Below are positions 8,642-17,501 of a stretch of DNA of 64,000 nucleotides, piece after piece. The stretch lies in assembly GCA_016183765.1 (NCBI GenBank), contig JACPEA010000002.1:124001-188000 (forward strand), given 5' to 3'. Numbering within the stretch: position 1 is the stretch's first letter; each line of letters starts with the position of its first letter. A model generated the notes under the pieces. That model made no database searches and was not told the DNA's origin. It saw nothing but the letters and a program-made list of their open reading frames with translations. The stretch is from Bacteroidota bacterium (GTDB lineage: Bacteria; Bacteroidota; Bacteroidia; Chitinophagales; Chitinophagaceae). The translations under genes and the position numbers were made by a program.

Positions 8642-9454
8642 ATGAACAGACAAGAACTGGTAACCCGGATCAGGGAGAAGAAAAGCTATCTCTGTGTAGG
8701 TCTCGATACGGATATCACCAAGATTCCGAAACACCTGCAATCAAATCCCGATGCAGTATTTGCATTCAATAGAGCCATCATCGATGCTACCAAGGATCAC
8801 TGCGTGAGTTACAAGATCAATACGGCTTTTTACGAATCGCAGGGCCTGAAAGGCTGGGAAGCCATGGAGAAAACCGTACAGTACATTCCCAAAACACATT
8901 TCACCATTGCCGATGCCAAACGTGGCGATATCGGGAATACCTCTTCGCAATACGCTAAGACCTTTTTTGAAGTGCTGCCCTTTGATGCAGTAACCGTGGC
9001 GCCGTATATGGGTGAGGACAGTGTACGTCCCTTCCTGGAATATACAGACAAGTGGACCATTGTGCTGGGACTTACTTCCAATGCCGGCAGCAACGATTTT
9101 CAGCAATTGTCATTGTCCGGAGGCGGAACTGAAACACGTTTATATGAAACGGTGTTAAGCAAAGTGGCTTCCTGGGGTACAGCTTCCAACCTTATGTTTG
9201 TGGTGGGCGCTACCCGGGCCAGCGACCTGGCGCATATCCGTACCATCATTCCGGAACATTTTCTGCTGGTGCCCGGTGTGGGTGCACAGGGCGGTAGCCT
9301 GGAAGAAGTAACGAAATACGGATTGAATGCCGATGCAGGGCTCCTGGTAAATGCCAGCAGGGCGGTGATCTTTGCCAGTGGTGGAGAGGATTTTGCGGAA
9401 AAAGCAAACCAGGTGGCGGCAGCCTATCATGCCGAAATGGCTTCTTATCTTTAA
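8642..9454 (+). CDS. pyrF: Orotidine 5'-phosphate decarboxylase, subfamily 2
   Basis: A 270-residue enzyme that makes UMP from OMP in pyrimidine synthesis. The active-site strand is [11 protein letters not shown] (residues 90-100) with catalytic Lys93 and Asp96. CVGLDTD at the start and [13 protein letters not shown], then [10 protein letters not shown] near residue 220, are the phosphate-binding parts. The length and the KRGDIGNT form place it in the longer subfamily 2 rather than the 230-residue E. coli type. The gene stands alone behind a terminator and its own promoter element. Confidence 0.96.
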   Translation: MNRQELVTRIREKKSYLCVGLDTDITKIPKHLQSNPDAVFAFNRAIIDATKDHCVSYKINTAFYESQGLKGWEAMEKTVQYIPKTHFTIADAKRGDIGNTSSQYAKTFFEVLPFDAVTVAPYMGEDSVRPFLEYTDKWTIVLGLTSNAGSNDFQQLSLSGGGTETRLYETVLSKVASWGTASNLMFVVGATRASDLAHIRTIIPEHFLLVPGVGAQGGSLEEVTKYGLNADAGLLVNASRAVIFASGGEDFAEKANQVAAAYHAEMASYL

Positions 9455-9532
9455 TGCATGGGTTTGTTGTGAGTTTCCGCAGTTCTCTGACAATCACTGC
9501 GGCCACTGACTCCATAAAAAAGTCTGATTCAT

Positions 9533-10456
9533 ATGAACAGAAGAAAATTTCTGCAGCAAAGCTCTTTATCAGCTGCCGTACTATCCATTACACCCTCGGC
9601 TTTTGCAGCACCCAAAAAGAAAGGCTCTTTCCGGGTAGGGTTCCTGACAGATGTGCATGTAAAACCCACCGATACCGCTGAGCAGGGGATGCGGAATGCT
9701 TACCGGCATATCAATGCGCTCCGGCCTTCTGTTGATTTTATTGTGAACGGTGGTGACGCGATCATGGATGCATTGAACGCATCCAAGGAAAAAGTGCAGA
9801 AGCAATGGGATGTATGGAACCGGGTATTACAGGCTGAGAACCGCTTACCGATCCGTCATTGCATCGGTAACCATGATGCCTGGGGTTGGCAGATGACCGA
9901 TCCGGAAGTGAAAAACGATCCGCTGTACGATAAACAATGGGTACTGCAGCAACACAAAATGCCGGGACGTTTCTACAGTTTTGCACACAGGGGATGGAAA
10001 TTCATAGTGCTGGATAGTGCACAGGAGAACAACGGCGGCTATATTGCCCGTATTGATGAACCCCAGTTTGCCTGGCTGGAAAATGAACTGAAAAATACGG
10101 ATGCACAACAGCATGTCTGTATCATTTCTCATATCCCCATCGTTTCGTTCGTGTCGGCGGTATTCTCTGATAAGAATGAGGCCAATGGCGACTGGCGCAT
10201 TTCGCGTGCCTTACTGCATGTGGATTCCAGGAGGCTGACAAACCTGTTTAAGGGCTATGCTAATATCCGTTGCTGTTTAAGCGGTCATATCCATATGCAG
10301 GATGCGGTCGAGTACAAGAACATACAATACTACTGCAACGGTGCCGTGAGCGGCAACTGGTGGGGTGGTGCTTTTCATGATTTCGATCCCGCTTATGCCG
10401 TATTCGATTTTGCGGCCGATGGGAGCGTGAAACGTGAAATGATCACTTACGGCTAA
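9533..10456 (+). CDS. Calcineurin-like metallophosphoesterase, Tat-exported
   Basis: A 307-residue protein with a twin-arginine leader (MNRRKFLQQSSLSAAVLS, ending SAFAA), so it is probably exported folded. Metal-binding motifs are DVH (Asp40, His42), NGGD (72-75), GNHD (112-115), then SHIP and GHIH in the second half. This is the full two-metal set of the calcineurin-like fold. The substrate could be a phosphodiester or phosphomonoester; nothing nearby decides it. Its 3' end overlaps the convergent SGNH hydrolase gene by 14 bases. Confidence 0.9.
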   Translation: MNRRKFLQQSSLSAAVLSITPSAFAAPKKKGSFRVGFLTDVHVKPTDTAEQGMRNAYRHINALRPSVDFIVNGGDAIMDALNASKEKVQKQWDVWNRVLQAENRLPIRHCIGNHDAWGWQMTDPEVKNDPLYDKQWVLQQHKMPGRFYSFAHRGWKFIVLDSAQENNGGYIARIDEPQFAWLENELKNTDAQQHVCIISHIPIVSFVSAVFSDKNEANGDWRISRALLHVDSRRLTNLFKGYANIRCCLSGHIHMQDAVEYKNIQYYCNGAVSGNWWGGAFHDFDPAYAVFDFAADGSVKREMITYG

Positions 10457-11057
10457 GCGATTGCATGATGGTTGCGGTTTTGGCCGCCCATACGGCATGT
10501 TCCTTACCGGAATAATGCAGCTGGTCGCTCGTGAGCAGACTCTTGTCTTTGGCTGCTTTCCGTGTATCGTCTGTGATGCTGATAAAATGCGTCTGATTCT
10601 TCCGTGCCGCCGACTCGCAAGCCCCGTTGAACATATCTATCTCCTGCCGGATTAGTTCCGCATCTTTCCCTTTAGCAAAAGGAGTTTGTCCCCAGTCAGG
10701 AATGGATAAAACGATCACATGGTCAGCTTTGTTTCCCGTCAGATGAATGGCTTTGTGCAGGAGAAATTCAAAATCGGTTATAAAATCATCCAGCGATAAA
10801 CCCCGGTACTGGTTGTTCACGCCGATCAGTAAAGACACAAAATCATATGACTCACTGAGTGAAGTATGCAGGATATGTTCTGCCAGTTCGGAACTGGTCC
10901 AGCCCGTTTTGGCAAGGATCTCAGGCGCCAGAAAAGGGAATCCCGCTTTTCGCAGTAACTGCACTGTCTGGTAGGGGAAGCTTTCGTGCAGAGCCACCGA
11001 TTCACCGATGGTATAAGAGTCGCCCAGGGCCAGGTAGGTATAATGGTGTTTTGACAT
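10443..11057 (-). CDS. SGNH/GDSL family hydrolase
   Basis: A 204-residue esterase-type protein without a signal peptide. Block I is ALGDSYT with the nucleophile Ser14; block III is LIGVNNQ with the oxyanion Asn; block V is DQLHYSG near the C-terminus with the catalytic Asp and His. It probably hydrolyses an ester or acetyl group in the cytoplasm. It lies 10 bases after kynU on the same strand and may be in one transcript with it. The last 14 bases overlap the opposite gene. Confidence 0.9.
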   Translation of the reverse strand: MSKHHYTYLALGDSYTIGESVALHESFPYQTVQLLRKAGFPFLAPEILAKTGWTSSELAEHILHTSLSESYDFVSLLIGVNNQYRGLSLDDFITDFEFLLHKAIHLTGNKADHVIVLSIPDWGQTPFAKGKDAELIRQEIDMFNGACESAARKNQTHFISITDDTRKAAKDKSLLTSDQLHYSGKEHAVWAAKTATIMQSLSRK

Positions 11058-11067
11058 ATTTGTCGGA

Positions 11068-12333
11068 TTAGAAATGATCCCTCAGTATTTCATAGAACCG
11101 GTACACATCTGCAAAGCTAACATACATGGGCGCCGGAGCTACACGGATCACACCAGGCTCCCGGTAGTCCACAATGATGCCGCTTTCGATCATTTTATTG
11201 TGGATCTCTTTGCCCCGCTCACTGAAATATAAAGATAACTGCGCCCCCCTTTCTGCTGCATCTGCCGGCGTGATGATCTCGAATGCCAGGTTGGGCAACT
11301 GGTGCAGCAGGTATTCGAGATAAGCGGTCAGCTGCACACTTTTGGCCCGCAACCGTTCCATACCGGCTTTATCAAACAACTCCAGAGAAGCTTTCAGCGA
11401 AACGGTGTTGAATACCTGTGCCGTACTGATGTTCCAACCACTTGCATTTGTTTTAGGTATAAACCCTTTTTCCATTTTGAACCGTTCTTTCTCATCATTA
11501 CCCCACCAGCCACCGAGCCGGGGTGTTTGTGGGTTGGAGGCATAACGTTCGTGTACATATACCCCACCTACAGCGCCAGGTCCGGCGTTCAGGTATTTAT
11601 AACTGCACCAGGCGGCAAAATCAACCTCCCATTCGTGTAATTCCAGGGGGGTATTGCCCACTACATGCGCCAGGTCAAAACCGGCGATCGCATTCACCTG
11701 GTGTGCGGCGCGGGTGATCCGTTGCATGTTGAACAGTTGTCCCGTATAATAATTGATCCCCCCAAATAATACCATGGCCAGACGGTCGCCATTTGCTTCG
11801 ATAATGGCAATGATATCTTCAGTACGAAGGGTTTTTTCTCCCGGCCTGGGACCGATCTCCAGGATGGCAGTTTCGGGCTCCAGTCCGTAATGCTTTACCA
11901 GGGTCTCCACTGCATACTGGTCGGAAGGGAAGGCCCCGGCTTCCATCAGGATCAGGTATCGATCCGGATGGGGTCTGTAAAAACTCAGCATCAGCAGGTG
12001 CAGGTTTACGGTAAGGCTGTTCATGACGGTCACTTCTGTTTCCCGACAGCCCACGATCCTGGCCAGCGAAGGTTTCAGGTATTCCTGGTAATAGAGCCAG
12101 GGGTTCTTGCCGCCAAAATAACCGCCCACCGCTTCCTCCCGCCAACTGGTAAGTTCGGTCTGGATGGCCTGCTCCACATTCCTGGGCTGTAAACCCAGTG
12201 AATTGCCGCAGAAATAGATCACATCCCCGCCATTCTTTTTCGGAAAATGGAACTGTTGTTTGAATGCTGTCAGCACATCGGCAGCATCGGCTGCTAAGGC
12301 AAATTCTCTGGTAGCCTGGAAAGGAAAAGACAT
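11068..12333 (-). CDS. kynU: Kynureninase
   Basis: A 421-residue PLP enzyme that cleaves kynurenine to anthranilate and alanine. The PLP region is AAWCSYKYLNAGPGAVGG, with the Schiff-base Lys in SYKYLN. CGNSLGLQP near the N-terminus and GGWWGNDEKERF in the second half are family signatures. The ATG at 12331-12333 (MSFPFQATRE) is chosen because the conserved leader block abuts it; a TTG six codons upstream is the only alternative. Together with kynA four kilobases away it forms part of the kynurenine pathway. A formamidase is not visible in the window. Confidence 0.95.
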   Translation of the reverse strand: MSFPFQATREFALAADAADVLTAFKQQFHFPKKNGGDVIYFCGNSLGLQPRNVEQAIQTELTSWREEAVGGYFGGKNPWLYYQEYLKPSLARIVGCRETEVTVMNSLTVNLHLLMLSFYRPHPDRYLILMEAGAFPSDQYAVETLVKHYGLEPETAILEIGPRPGEKTLRTEDIIAIIEANGDRLAMVLFGGINYYTGQLFNMQRITRAAHQVNAIAGFDLAHVVGNTPLELHEWEVDFAAWCSYKYLNAGPGAVGGVYVHERYASNPQTPRLGGWWGNDEKERFKMEKGFIPKTNASGWNISTAQVFNTVSLKASLELFDKAGMERLRAKSVQLTAYLEYLLHQLPNLAFEIITPADAAERGAQLSLYFSERGKEIHNKMIESGIIVDYREPGVIRVAPAPMYVSFADVYRFYEILRDHF

Positions 12334-12356
12334 GGCAATCGTTTGCTGCAAAATAA
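12334..12356 (-). promoter_or_regulatory. kynU promoter/leader block shared with kynA
   Basis: On the minus strand TTATTTTG (12349-12356) is followed by CAAACGATTGCC (12334-12345) directly against the ATG. The block matches the one before kynA in sequence and almost in distance to the start. Function is inferred from the repetition. Confidence 0.5.
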
Positions 12357-12524
12357 GGAGTAAAAACCATTTAGCAGGTCAGCCGGTGGTTATGAGGCCA
12401 GGCGACCGAATTATTCCACCGGTTAACCCATTCATCCAGAATCCGCCAATTATTTTATTGTGGACGTGGGATTTCAACCGGTTTCCTTTATTTTCATTGC
12501 TTCCAAAAACAAAAACTAACTGCC

Positions 12525-15047
12525 ATGAGAAGCATATTGCTGATCCTGTTATTATCTGCTGCGGGTCTTTCGGCCAACGCACAGTCCGTACCGGTTACCA
12601 AAGCCAATTACCAGCAGGCTGCCCGGTATTCCCCCAAAAAACTGGAAAAACTGATCTTCAGCACCAGCGTAGATCCGCACTGGTTAAAGAAGAGCGACCG
12701 TTTCTGGTATATGTATGAAACAACGGAAGGGAAAAAATGGTACATCGTTGATCCTGTAAAAGGAGAGAAGAAACAATTGTTCGATAATGCCGACCTGGCC
12801 GCCAAGATCACCCGTATCGTCAAAGATCCGTTTGATGTGCAGCACCTGGGCCTCGACAGTATGCGTTTTGTAAAAGATGAGAACTGGATCCAGTTTGAAG
12901 TAAAGAGCACGCAGGAGATTGAGAAAAAAGATTCCACCGCCAAAAAAGGAACGCCACCTGCCAAGGAAAAAAAGATATTCTATTTTGAATACAACCTGGC
13001 CACCGGCGAACTGGTAGAACTGAACGATTTCAAAAAGCCCAAACGCAAACCTAACTGGGCTTCCATTTCTCCCGATGGCAATATCGTGTTGTTCGGAAGA
13101 AATTACAACCTGTACTGGATGGATAAGGCTAACTATGAAAAGGCCCTCAAGAACGAAGACGATTCTACAATTGTTGAGAATGTATTGACCAAAGACGGTA
13201 TCGAGAACTTCAGCTATTTCTCTGAAGGTAACCTGTCTGGCAGTGGCGATAGCAATGTGGACAAAGAGAAAAACCAGAAAAAACGTAAGTCGGTGTTTGC
13301 TTACTGGTCGCCCGATTCCAAGCATTTTGTCCTAGGCAGAACCGATAACCGCAAAGTGAAAGACCTATGGGTCATCAACAGCCTGAGCGATCCGCGTCCG
13401 ACACTGGAAACCTACAAGTACTGGATGCCCGGCGAAAAAGAAGCGCCTGTAGATCACCTGTACCTGTTTAATATGACCAGCCAGAGCGGTAAGGAACTGA
13501 ATGTATCACTGTTCAAAGACCAGGACGTGTCTGTATGGGCCGACCCCGGTAAGATCAATGCGCGTGACGATGATTTCCGGCCGCTGAAATGGCTGGGTAC
13601 CGGCGATAAATTTTATCTTACCCGCACCAGCCGCGACCAGAAAAGAGTGGATGTATGTGTGGCTGATGTGGCTACAGGTACTGTAAAAGCATTGGTAGAA
13701 GAGCGCTTCAATACCTATATTGAAACAAGGAGGCTGGGTCTGGTGAATGACGGCAAGGAATTCATCCAGTGGAGTGAGCGTGATGGGTATGCGCATTTGT
13801 ATCTGTATGACGAGAATGGTAAACTGAAGAACCAGGTCACATCAGGAACCTACCATGTGGAGAATATCCTGGGCATCGATGATGCCAAACGGGTACTCTA
13901 TTTCTCTGCCAATGGTCGCGAACCCGGAGAAGATCCATACTACCTGCATGCCTACAAAGTGAATTTCGACGGAACCGCCCTGAAACTGCTGAACCCCGGC
14001 GAGTTTGAGCATGCCATGAATATGAATGACGGCAAGACCTTCTTTGTCGATAACTATTCCCGTGTGAATACCGTTCCTAAATCAGTGCTGTACGCAGCAG
14101 ATGGAAGAAAGATCATGGACCTGGAAACGGCCGATCTCAGCTCACTGATGGCAACCGGTTATAAATTTCCGCAGGTATTCAAAGTAAAAGCGGATGATGG
14201 CATCACCGATATCTATGGTGTGATGTACAAACCATTTGATTTTGATTCTGCAAAAAAATATCCGGTGATCGAATATGTGTATCCCGGACCACAGACAGAA
14301 GCTGTTAACAAAGCTTTCTCGCGTGGAATGGATCGTACGGACCGTTTGGCACAACTGGGTTTTGTGGTGATCACCATGGGCAACCGTGGCGGACACCCTT
14401 CGCGTAGTAAATGGTACCACAATTACGGGTACGGTAACCTGAGAGATTATGGTCTTGTCGATAAAAAAGCCTGTGCAGAACAACTGGCAGACCGTTATCC
14501 CTATATCGATATCAACCGGGTGGGTATTCACGGACACTCAGGCGGAGGTTTCATGAGTACTGCCGCCATGCTGGTGTATCCCGACTTTTTCAAAGTGGCT
14601 GTATCATCTTCCGGTAACCACGACAATGCCGTGTATAACCGCTGGTGGAGCGAGCAGCACCATGGTGTGAAGGAAGTGATCGGCGAAAAAGGGGATACCA
14701 GTTTCGTATACAATATTGAAAAGAACCAGGACCTGGCTAAAAACCTGAAAGGTCACCTGATGTTATCCACCGGCGATATCGATAACAACGTACATCCTGC
14801 CGGTACCACGAGGGTAGCCAATGCATTGATCAAAGCCAATAAACGATTCGACCTGGTGATCCTGCCCGGTCAGCGCCATGGATATGGTGATATGGTGGAA
14901 TATTTCTTCTGGCGTATGGCAGACTATTTTACCGAATACCTGATGGGCGATAAGTCTGACAGACCCGTAAGCATCACAGAAATGGACAGGGAAACTGAAC
15001 AGACCGGTTCCAAAATGCCGGCCAGAAGAGGCGGGCCCGAAGAATAA
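12525..15047 (+). CDS. S9 family prolyl peptidase (DPP IV-like), secreted
   Basis: An 840-residue protein with signal peptide MRSILLILLLSAAGLSANAQ. The first two thirds are a beta-propeller of the DPP IV type; the last third is an alpha/beta hydrolase with nucleophile Ser672 in GHSGGG, Asp753 in DIDNNVH and His785 in QRHGYG. Such enzymes clip dipeptides from peptide N-termini in the periplasm. A lysine-rich insert lies near residues 125-150 and a short charged tail follows the hydrolase. The gene stands alone and ends in a strong terminator. Confidence 0.93.
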   Translation: MRSILLILLLSAAGLSANAQSVPVTKANYQQAARYSPKKLEKLIFSTSVDPHWLKKSDRFWYMYETTEGKKWYIVDPVKGEKKQLFDNADLAAKITRIVKDPFDVQHLGLDSMRFVKDENWIQFEVKSTQEIEKKDSTAKKGTPPAKEKKIFYFEYNLATGELVELNDFKKPKRKPNWASISPDGNIVLFGRNYNLYWMDKANYEKALKNEDDSTIVENVLTKDGIENFSYFSEGNLSGSGDSNVDKEKNQKKRKSVFAYWSPDSKHFVLGRTDNRKVKDLWVINSLSDPRPTLETYKYWMPGEKEAPVDHLYLFNMTSQSGKELNVSLFKDQDVSVWADPGKINARDDDFRPLKWLGTGDKFYLTRTSRDQKRVDVCVADVATGTVKALVEERFNTYIETRRLGLVNDGKEFIQWSERDGYAHLYLYDENGKLKNQVTSGTYHVENILGIDDAKRVLYFSANGREPGEDPYYLHAYKVNFDGTALKLLNPGEFEHAMNMNDGKTFFVDNYSRVNTVPKSVLYAADGRKIMDLETADLSSLMATGYKFPQVFKVKADDGITDIYGVMYKPFDFDSAKKYPVIEYVYPGPQTEAVNKAFSRGMDRTDRLAQLGFVVITMGNRGGHPSRSKWYHNYGYGNLRDYGLVDKKACAEQLADRYPYIDINRVGIHGHSGGGFMSTAAMLVYPDFFKVAVSSSGNHDNAVYNRWWSEQHHGVKEVIGEKGDTSFVYNIEKNQDLAKNLKGHLMLSTGDIDNNVHPAGTTRVANALIKANKRFDLVILPGQRHGYGDMVEYFFWRMADYFTEYLMGDKSDRPVSITEMDRETEQTGSKMPARRGGPEE

Positions 15048-15071
15048 GCTGGTTCAGGTATCGATCCACAG

Positions 15072-15110
15072 AAGCGGCTGTCTCAAAAGGTAGGGACAGC
15101 CGCTTTTTTT
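15072..15110 (+). terminator. Terminator after the S9 peptidase gene
   Basis: An 11-bp stem (15072-15082 with 15095-15105, AAGCGGCTGTC) is followed by a run of Ts. The loop TCAAAAGGTAGG resembles the loop of the terminator behind clpC. Confidence 0.88.
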
Positions 15111-15248
15111 AGGGCAAATGAAAGGAACAGCAGGGGCCACCCAGTGTTAACATCTGCATTCGGCAGATCGCAGTACAATATGCCGTAAATGGCATTTTCG
15201 CATCCTTAAATAAACGACCGGAAAATGATTTCGCTAAGCCCTTATCTT

Positions 15249-15256
15249 TAAATTTG
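15249..15256 (+). promoter_or_regulatory. -7 element before the acyl-CoA dehydrogenase gene
   Basis: TAAATTTG fits TAnnTTTG and lies 39 bases before the ATG at 15296. No clear -33 element was identified. Confidence 0.5.
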
Positions 15257-15295
15257 TGTGTTCATAATCCATAAAAACAGCAAATCCGACCCAAT

Positions 15296-16486
15296 ATGGC
15301 CGCCAGAACAGATCTATTTCAATCGCCCGATTATTACCAGCTTGATGAGTTGTTGAGTGAAGAACACAAACTGATCCGGGAATCGGTGCGTAGTTATGTT
15401 AAAAAGGAGATATCGCCCATCATCGAAGACTATGCGCAGCGGGCGGAATTTCCTGAACAGATCGTAAAGCAGCTGGGCGAACTGGGGTGTTTTGGTCCCA
15501 CGGTGCCGGAACAGTATGGCGGGGGTGGACTGGATTATATCAGTTATGGTTTGATGATGCAGGAACTGGAGCGTGGCGACAGTGGTGTGCGCAGTACGGC
15601 CAGTGTACAGGGCAGCTTGGTGATGTACCCCATCTATGCTTACGGAAATGAGGAGCAGCGCAACAAATACCTTCCCAAACTGGCCAGTGGTGAATGGCTG
15701 GGTTGTTTTGGTTTAACAGAACCCAATCATGGCAGTAACCCGGCAGGTATGCTTACTACCATCAGGGATGCGGGCGATGGAAAACATGTGATAGTGAACG
15801 GGGCCAAAATGTGGATCAGTAATGCTCCTTTTGCACAGGTGGCGGTAGTATGGGGACGAAATGATGAAGGAGAAGTGCAGGGTATCATCCTGGAAAGGGG
15901 GATGGTAGGATTTTCAACACCTACCACCCACGGTAAATGGAGCCTTCGCGCCAGCGCTACCGGTGAACTGGTGTTCGATAATGTAAAAGTTCCCAAAGAA
16001 AATATCCTGCCCAATGTAAAAGGTTTGAAGGGGCCGTTGGGCTGTTTGTCAAAAGCCCGTTACGGAATTGCCTGGGGAGCCTTGGGTGCGGCCATGGATT
16101 GTTATGATACGGCTTTGCGGTACAGCCAGGAGCGTATCCAGTTCGGCAGGCCTATTGGAGGTTTCCAGCTGCAACAAAAAAAGCTGGCGGAAATGATCAC
16201 CGAGATCACCAAAGGGCAGTTACTGGTATGGCGGCTGGGTGTGTTGATGAACGAAGGCAGAGCCACCCCGCAACAGATCAGCATGGCCAAAAGGAATAGT
16301 TGTGAGATCGCGACCAATATTGCCAGGGATGCCAGGCAGATGCTGGGCGGAATGGGCATTACCGGTGAGTACAGTATCATGCGGCATATGATGAACCTGG
16401 AGAGTGTGATCACATACGAAGGAACCCATGATATTCACCTGCTGATCACGGGTATGGATGTTACAGGATTCAATGCTTTTTCATAG
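15296..16486 (+). CDS. gcdH: Acyl-CoA dehydrogenase, glutaryl-CoA dehydrogenase type
   Basis: A 396-residue FAD enzyme. CFGLTEPNHGSNPAGM and KMWISNAPFAQVAVVW are close to the glutaryl-CoA dehydrogenase pattern, and the catalytic base is Glu375 in YEGTHDIH, the position used in this subgroup. Such enzymes convert glutaryl-CoA to crotonyl-CoA in lysine and tryptophan breakdown; specificity is inferred. It is not adjacent to the kyn genes and has its own promoter element. The shikimate kinase gene begins 45 bases downstream. Confidence 0.88.
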   Translation: MAARTDLFQSPDYYQLDELLSEEHKLIRESVRSYVKKEISPIIEDYAQRAEFPEQIVKQLGELGCFGPTVPEQYGGGGLDYISYGLMMQELERGDSGVRSTASVQGSLVMYPIYAYGNEEQRNKYLPKLASGEWLGCFGLTEPNHGSNPAGMLTTIRDAGDGKHVIVNGAKMWISNAPFAQVAVVWGRNDEGEVQGIILERGMVGFSTPTTHGKWSLRASATGELVFDNVKVPKENILPNVKGLKGPLGCLSKARYGIAWGALGAAMDCYDTALRYSQERIQFGRPIGGFQLQQKKLAEMITEITKGQLLVWRLGVLMNEGRATPQQISMAKRNSCEIATNIARDARQMLGGMGITGEYSIMRHMMNLESVITYEGTHDIHLLITGMDVTGFNAFS

Positions 16487-16531
16487 GTAAGAACCGGTTA
16501 TCATGATACGCTTTCTCAAAAAATCCTTACT

Positions 16532-17038
16532 ATGAAGATATTCCTGATCGGCATGATGGGTACCGGTAAAACATACTGGTGCAAAAAACTGGCTAAAAAA
16601 CTGAAAGTAGGCGGTTATGACCTGGATTTCCTGATCGAGTCGAACGAGGAACGAAGCATTGCCGAGATCTTTGCTGAAAGCGGGGAAACCTATTTCCGTC
16701 GCGCCGAATCCAAGATACTGCACTGGTTCAAAGATAAAAAATCCTTTGTGCTGGCCACCGGTGGTGGTACGCCCTGTTACCATGAGAACATGCAATGGAT
16801 GAATGAACAGGGCATCACCATCTGGATTGATGAACCCGTGGATACCCTTTTGCAAAGGCTCAAACCCGAAAAAGAACACAGGCCATTGATCAAAGCCCTG
16901 TCGGATGAGGAACTCAAACAATTCCTCACAGAAAAACTGGTGCAGCGTTACCCTTTTTATCACCAGGCAACCTACCATCTGAAAGGCGACATGATCAGCG
17001 ATGCAGGGTTTGCCAAAATCATCAAACAACATGCATAA
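16532..17038 (+). CDS. aroK: Shikimate kinase
   Basis: A 168-residue P-loop kinase that phosphorylates shikimate in aromatic amino acid synthesis. Walker A is GMMGTGKT (residues 7-14). Substrate residues are Asp32 in DLDFLIE, Arg57 in YFRRAE and the GGG of ATGGGTP (77-79). The lid contains EKEHRPLI. Length and motifs are normal. Its last eight bases overlap the next gene (ATGCATAA), which suggests translational coupling. Confidence 0.94.
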   Translation: MKIFLIGMMGTGKTYWCKKLAKKLKVGGYDLDFLIESNEERSIAEIFAESGETYFRRAESKILHWFKDKKSFVLATGGGTPCYHENMQWMNEQGITIWIDEPVDTLLQRLKPEKEHRPLIKALSDEELKQFLTEKLVQRYPFYHQATYHLKGDMISDAGFAKIIKQHA

Positions 17039-17429
17039 ATCCTTCCTGGTCACAGCTGCTATACTTGGTGCGGCATCCGTGGCCATCGGTGCATTCGGTG
17101 CCCATGGTTTGAAATCAATACTCAACGCTGAAGCATTGACCACTTATGAAACTGCGGTCCGTTACCAGTTCTACCACGTATTTGCACTGGCATTAACAGG
17201 TGTGTTGTACCAGTCATTCCCCAATAAAAAAATGATCCGTGCCGGCTATTTCTTTATCGCGGGGATTGTTTTATTCAGCGGCTCCCTGTATCTGCTTACC
17301 CTGGCCGGTCCAGCTTACCGTTGGCTCGGGGCCATCACGCCTTTTGGCGGTGTTTGTTTTATTACCGGATGGCTGCACCTGGCGGCCGGTATCCGCGATC
17401 AGGGCAAAACCGGTAGTGGAAAACTGTAG
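17031..17429 (+). CDS. DUF423 family membrane protein
   Basis: A 132-residue protein with four hydrophobic segments. The start MHKSFLVTAAILGAASVAIG and the following AFGAHGLK are the DUF423 (YgdD/YwdK) signature. The ATG overlaps the aroK stop region, so an upstream in-frame ATG inside aroK was rejected. The function of the family is not established. Confidence 0.88.
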   Translation: MHKSFLVTAAILGAASVAIGAFGAHGLKSILNAEALTTYETAVRYQFYHVFALALTGVLYQSFPNKKMIRAGYFFIAGIVLFSGSLYLLTLAGPAYRWLGAITPFGGVCFITGWLHLAAGIRDQGKTGSGKL

Positions 17430-17488
17430 ACCCCAACGCCAGTTTTGCACATAACCACCGGGCTGTACATCTGCTTACTGGCTTAGCT

Positions 17489-17496
17489 TATATTTG
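17489..17496 (+). promoter_or_regulatory. ftsK -7 promoter element, five bases from the ATG
   Basis: TATATTTG fits TAnnTTTG and ends five bases before the ftsK ATG at 17502, the same distance as at pyrF. A leaderless or nearly leaderless mRNA is implied. Confidence 0.6.
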
Positions 17497-17501
17497 TTTC
17501 C

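Noticed and set aside
15249..16486. Glutaryl-CoA dehydrogenase gene as part of a kynurenine operon
   Set aside because: It is on the other strand and separated by the S9 peptidase gene; the shared kyn leader block is absent in front of it. Only a loose pathway link remains.
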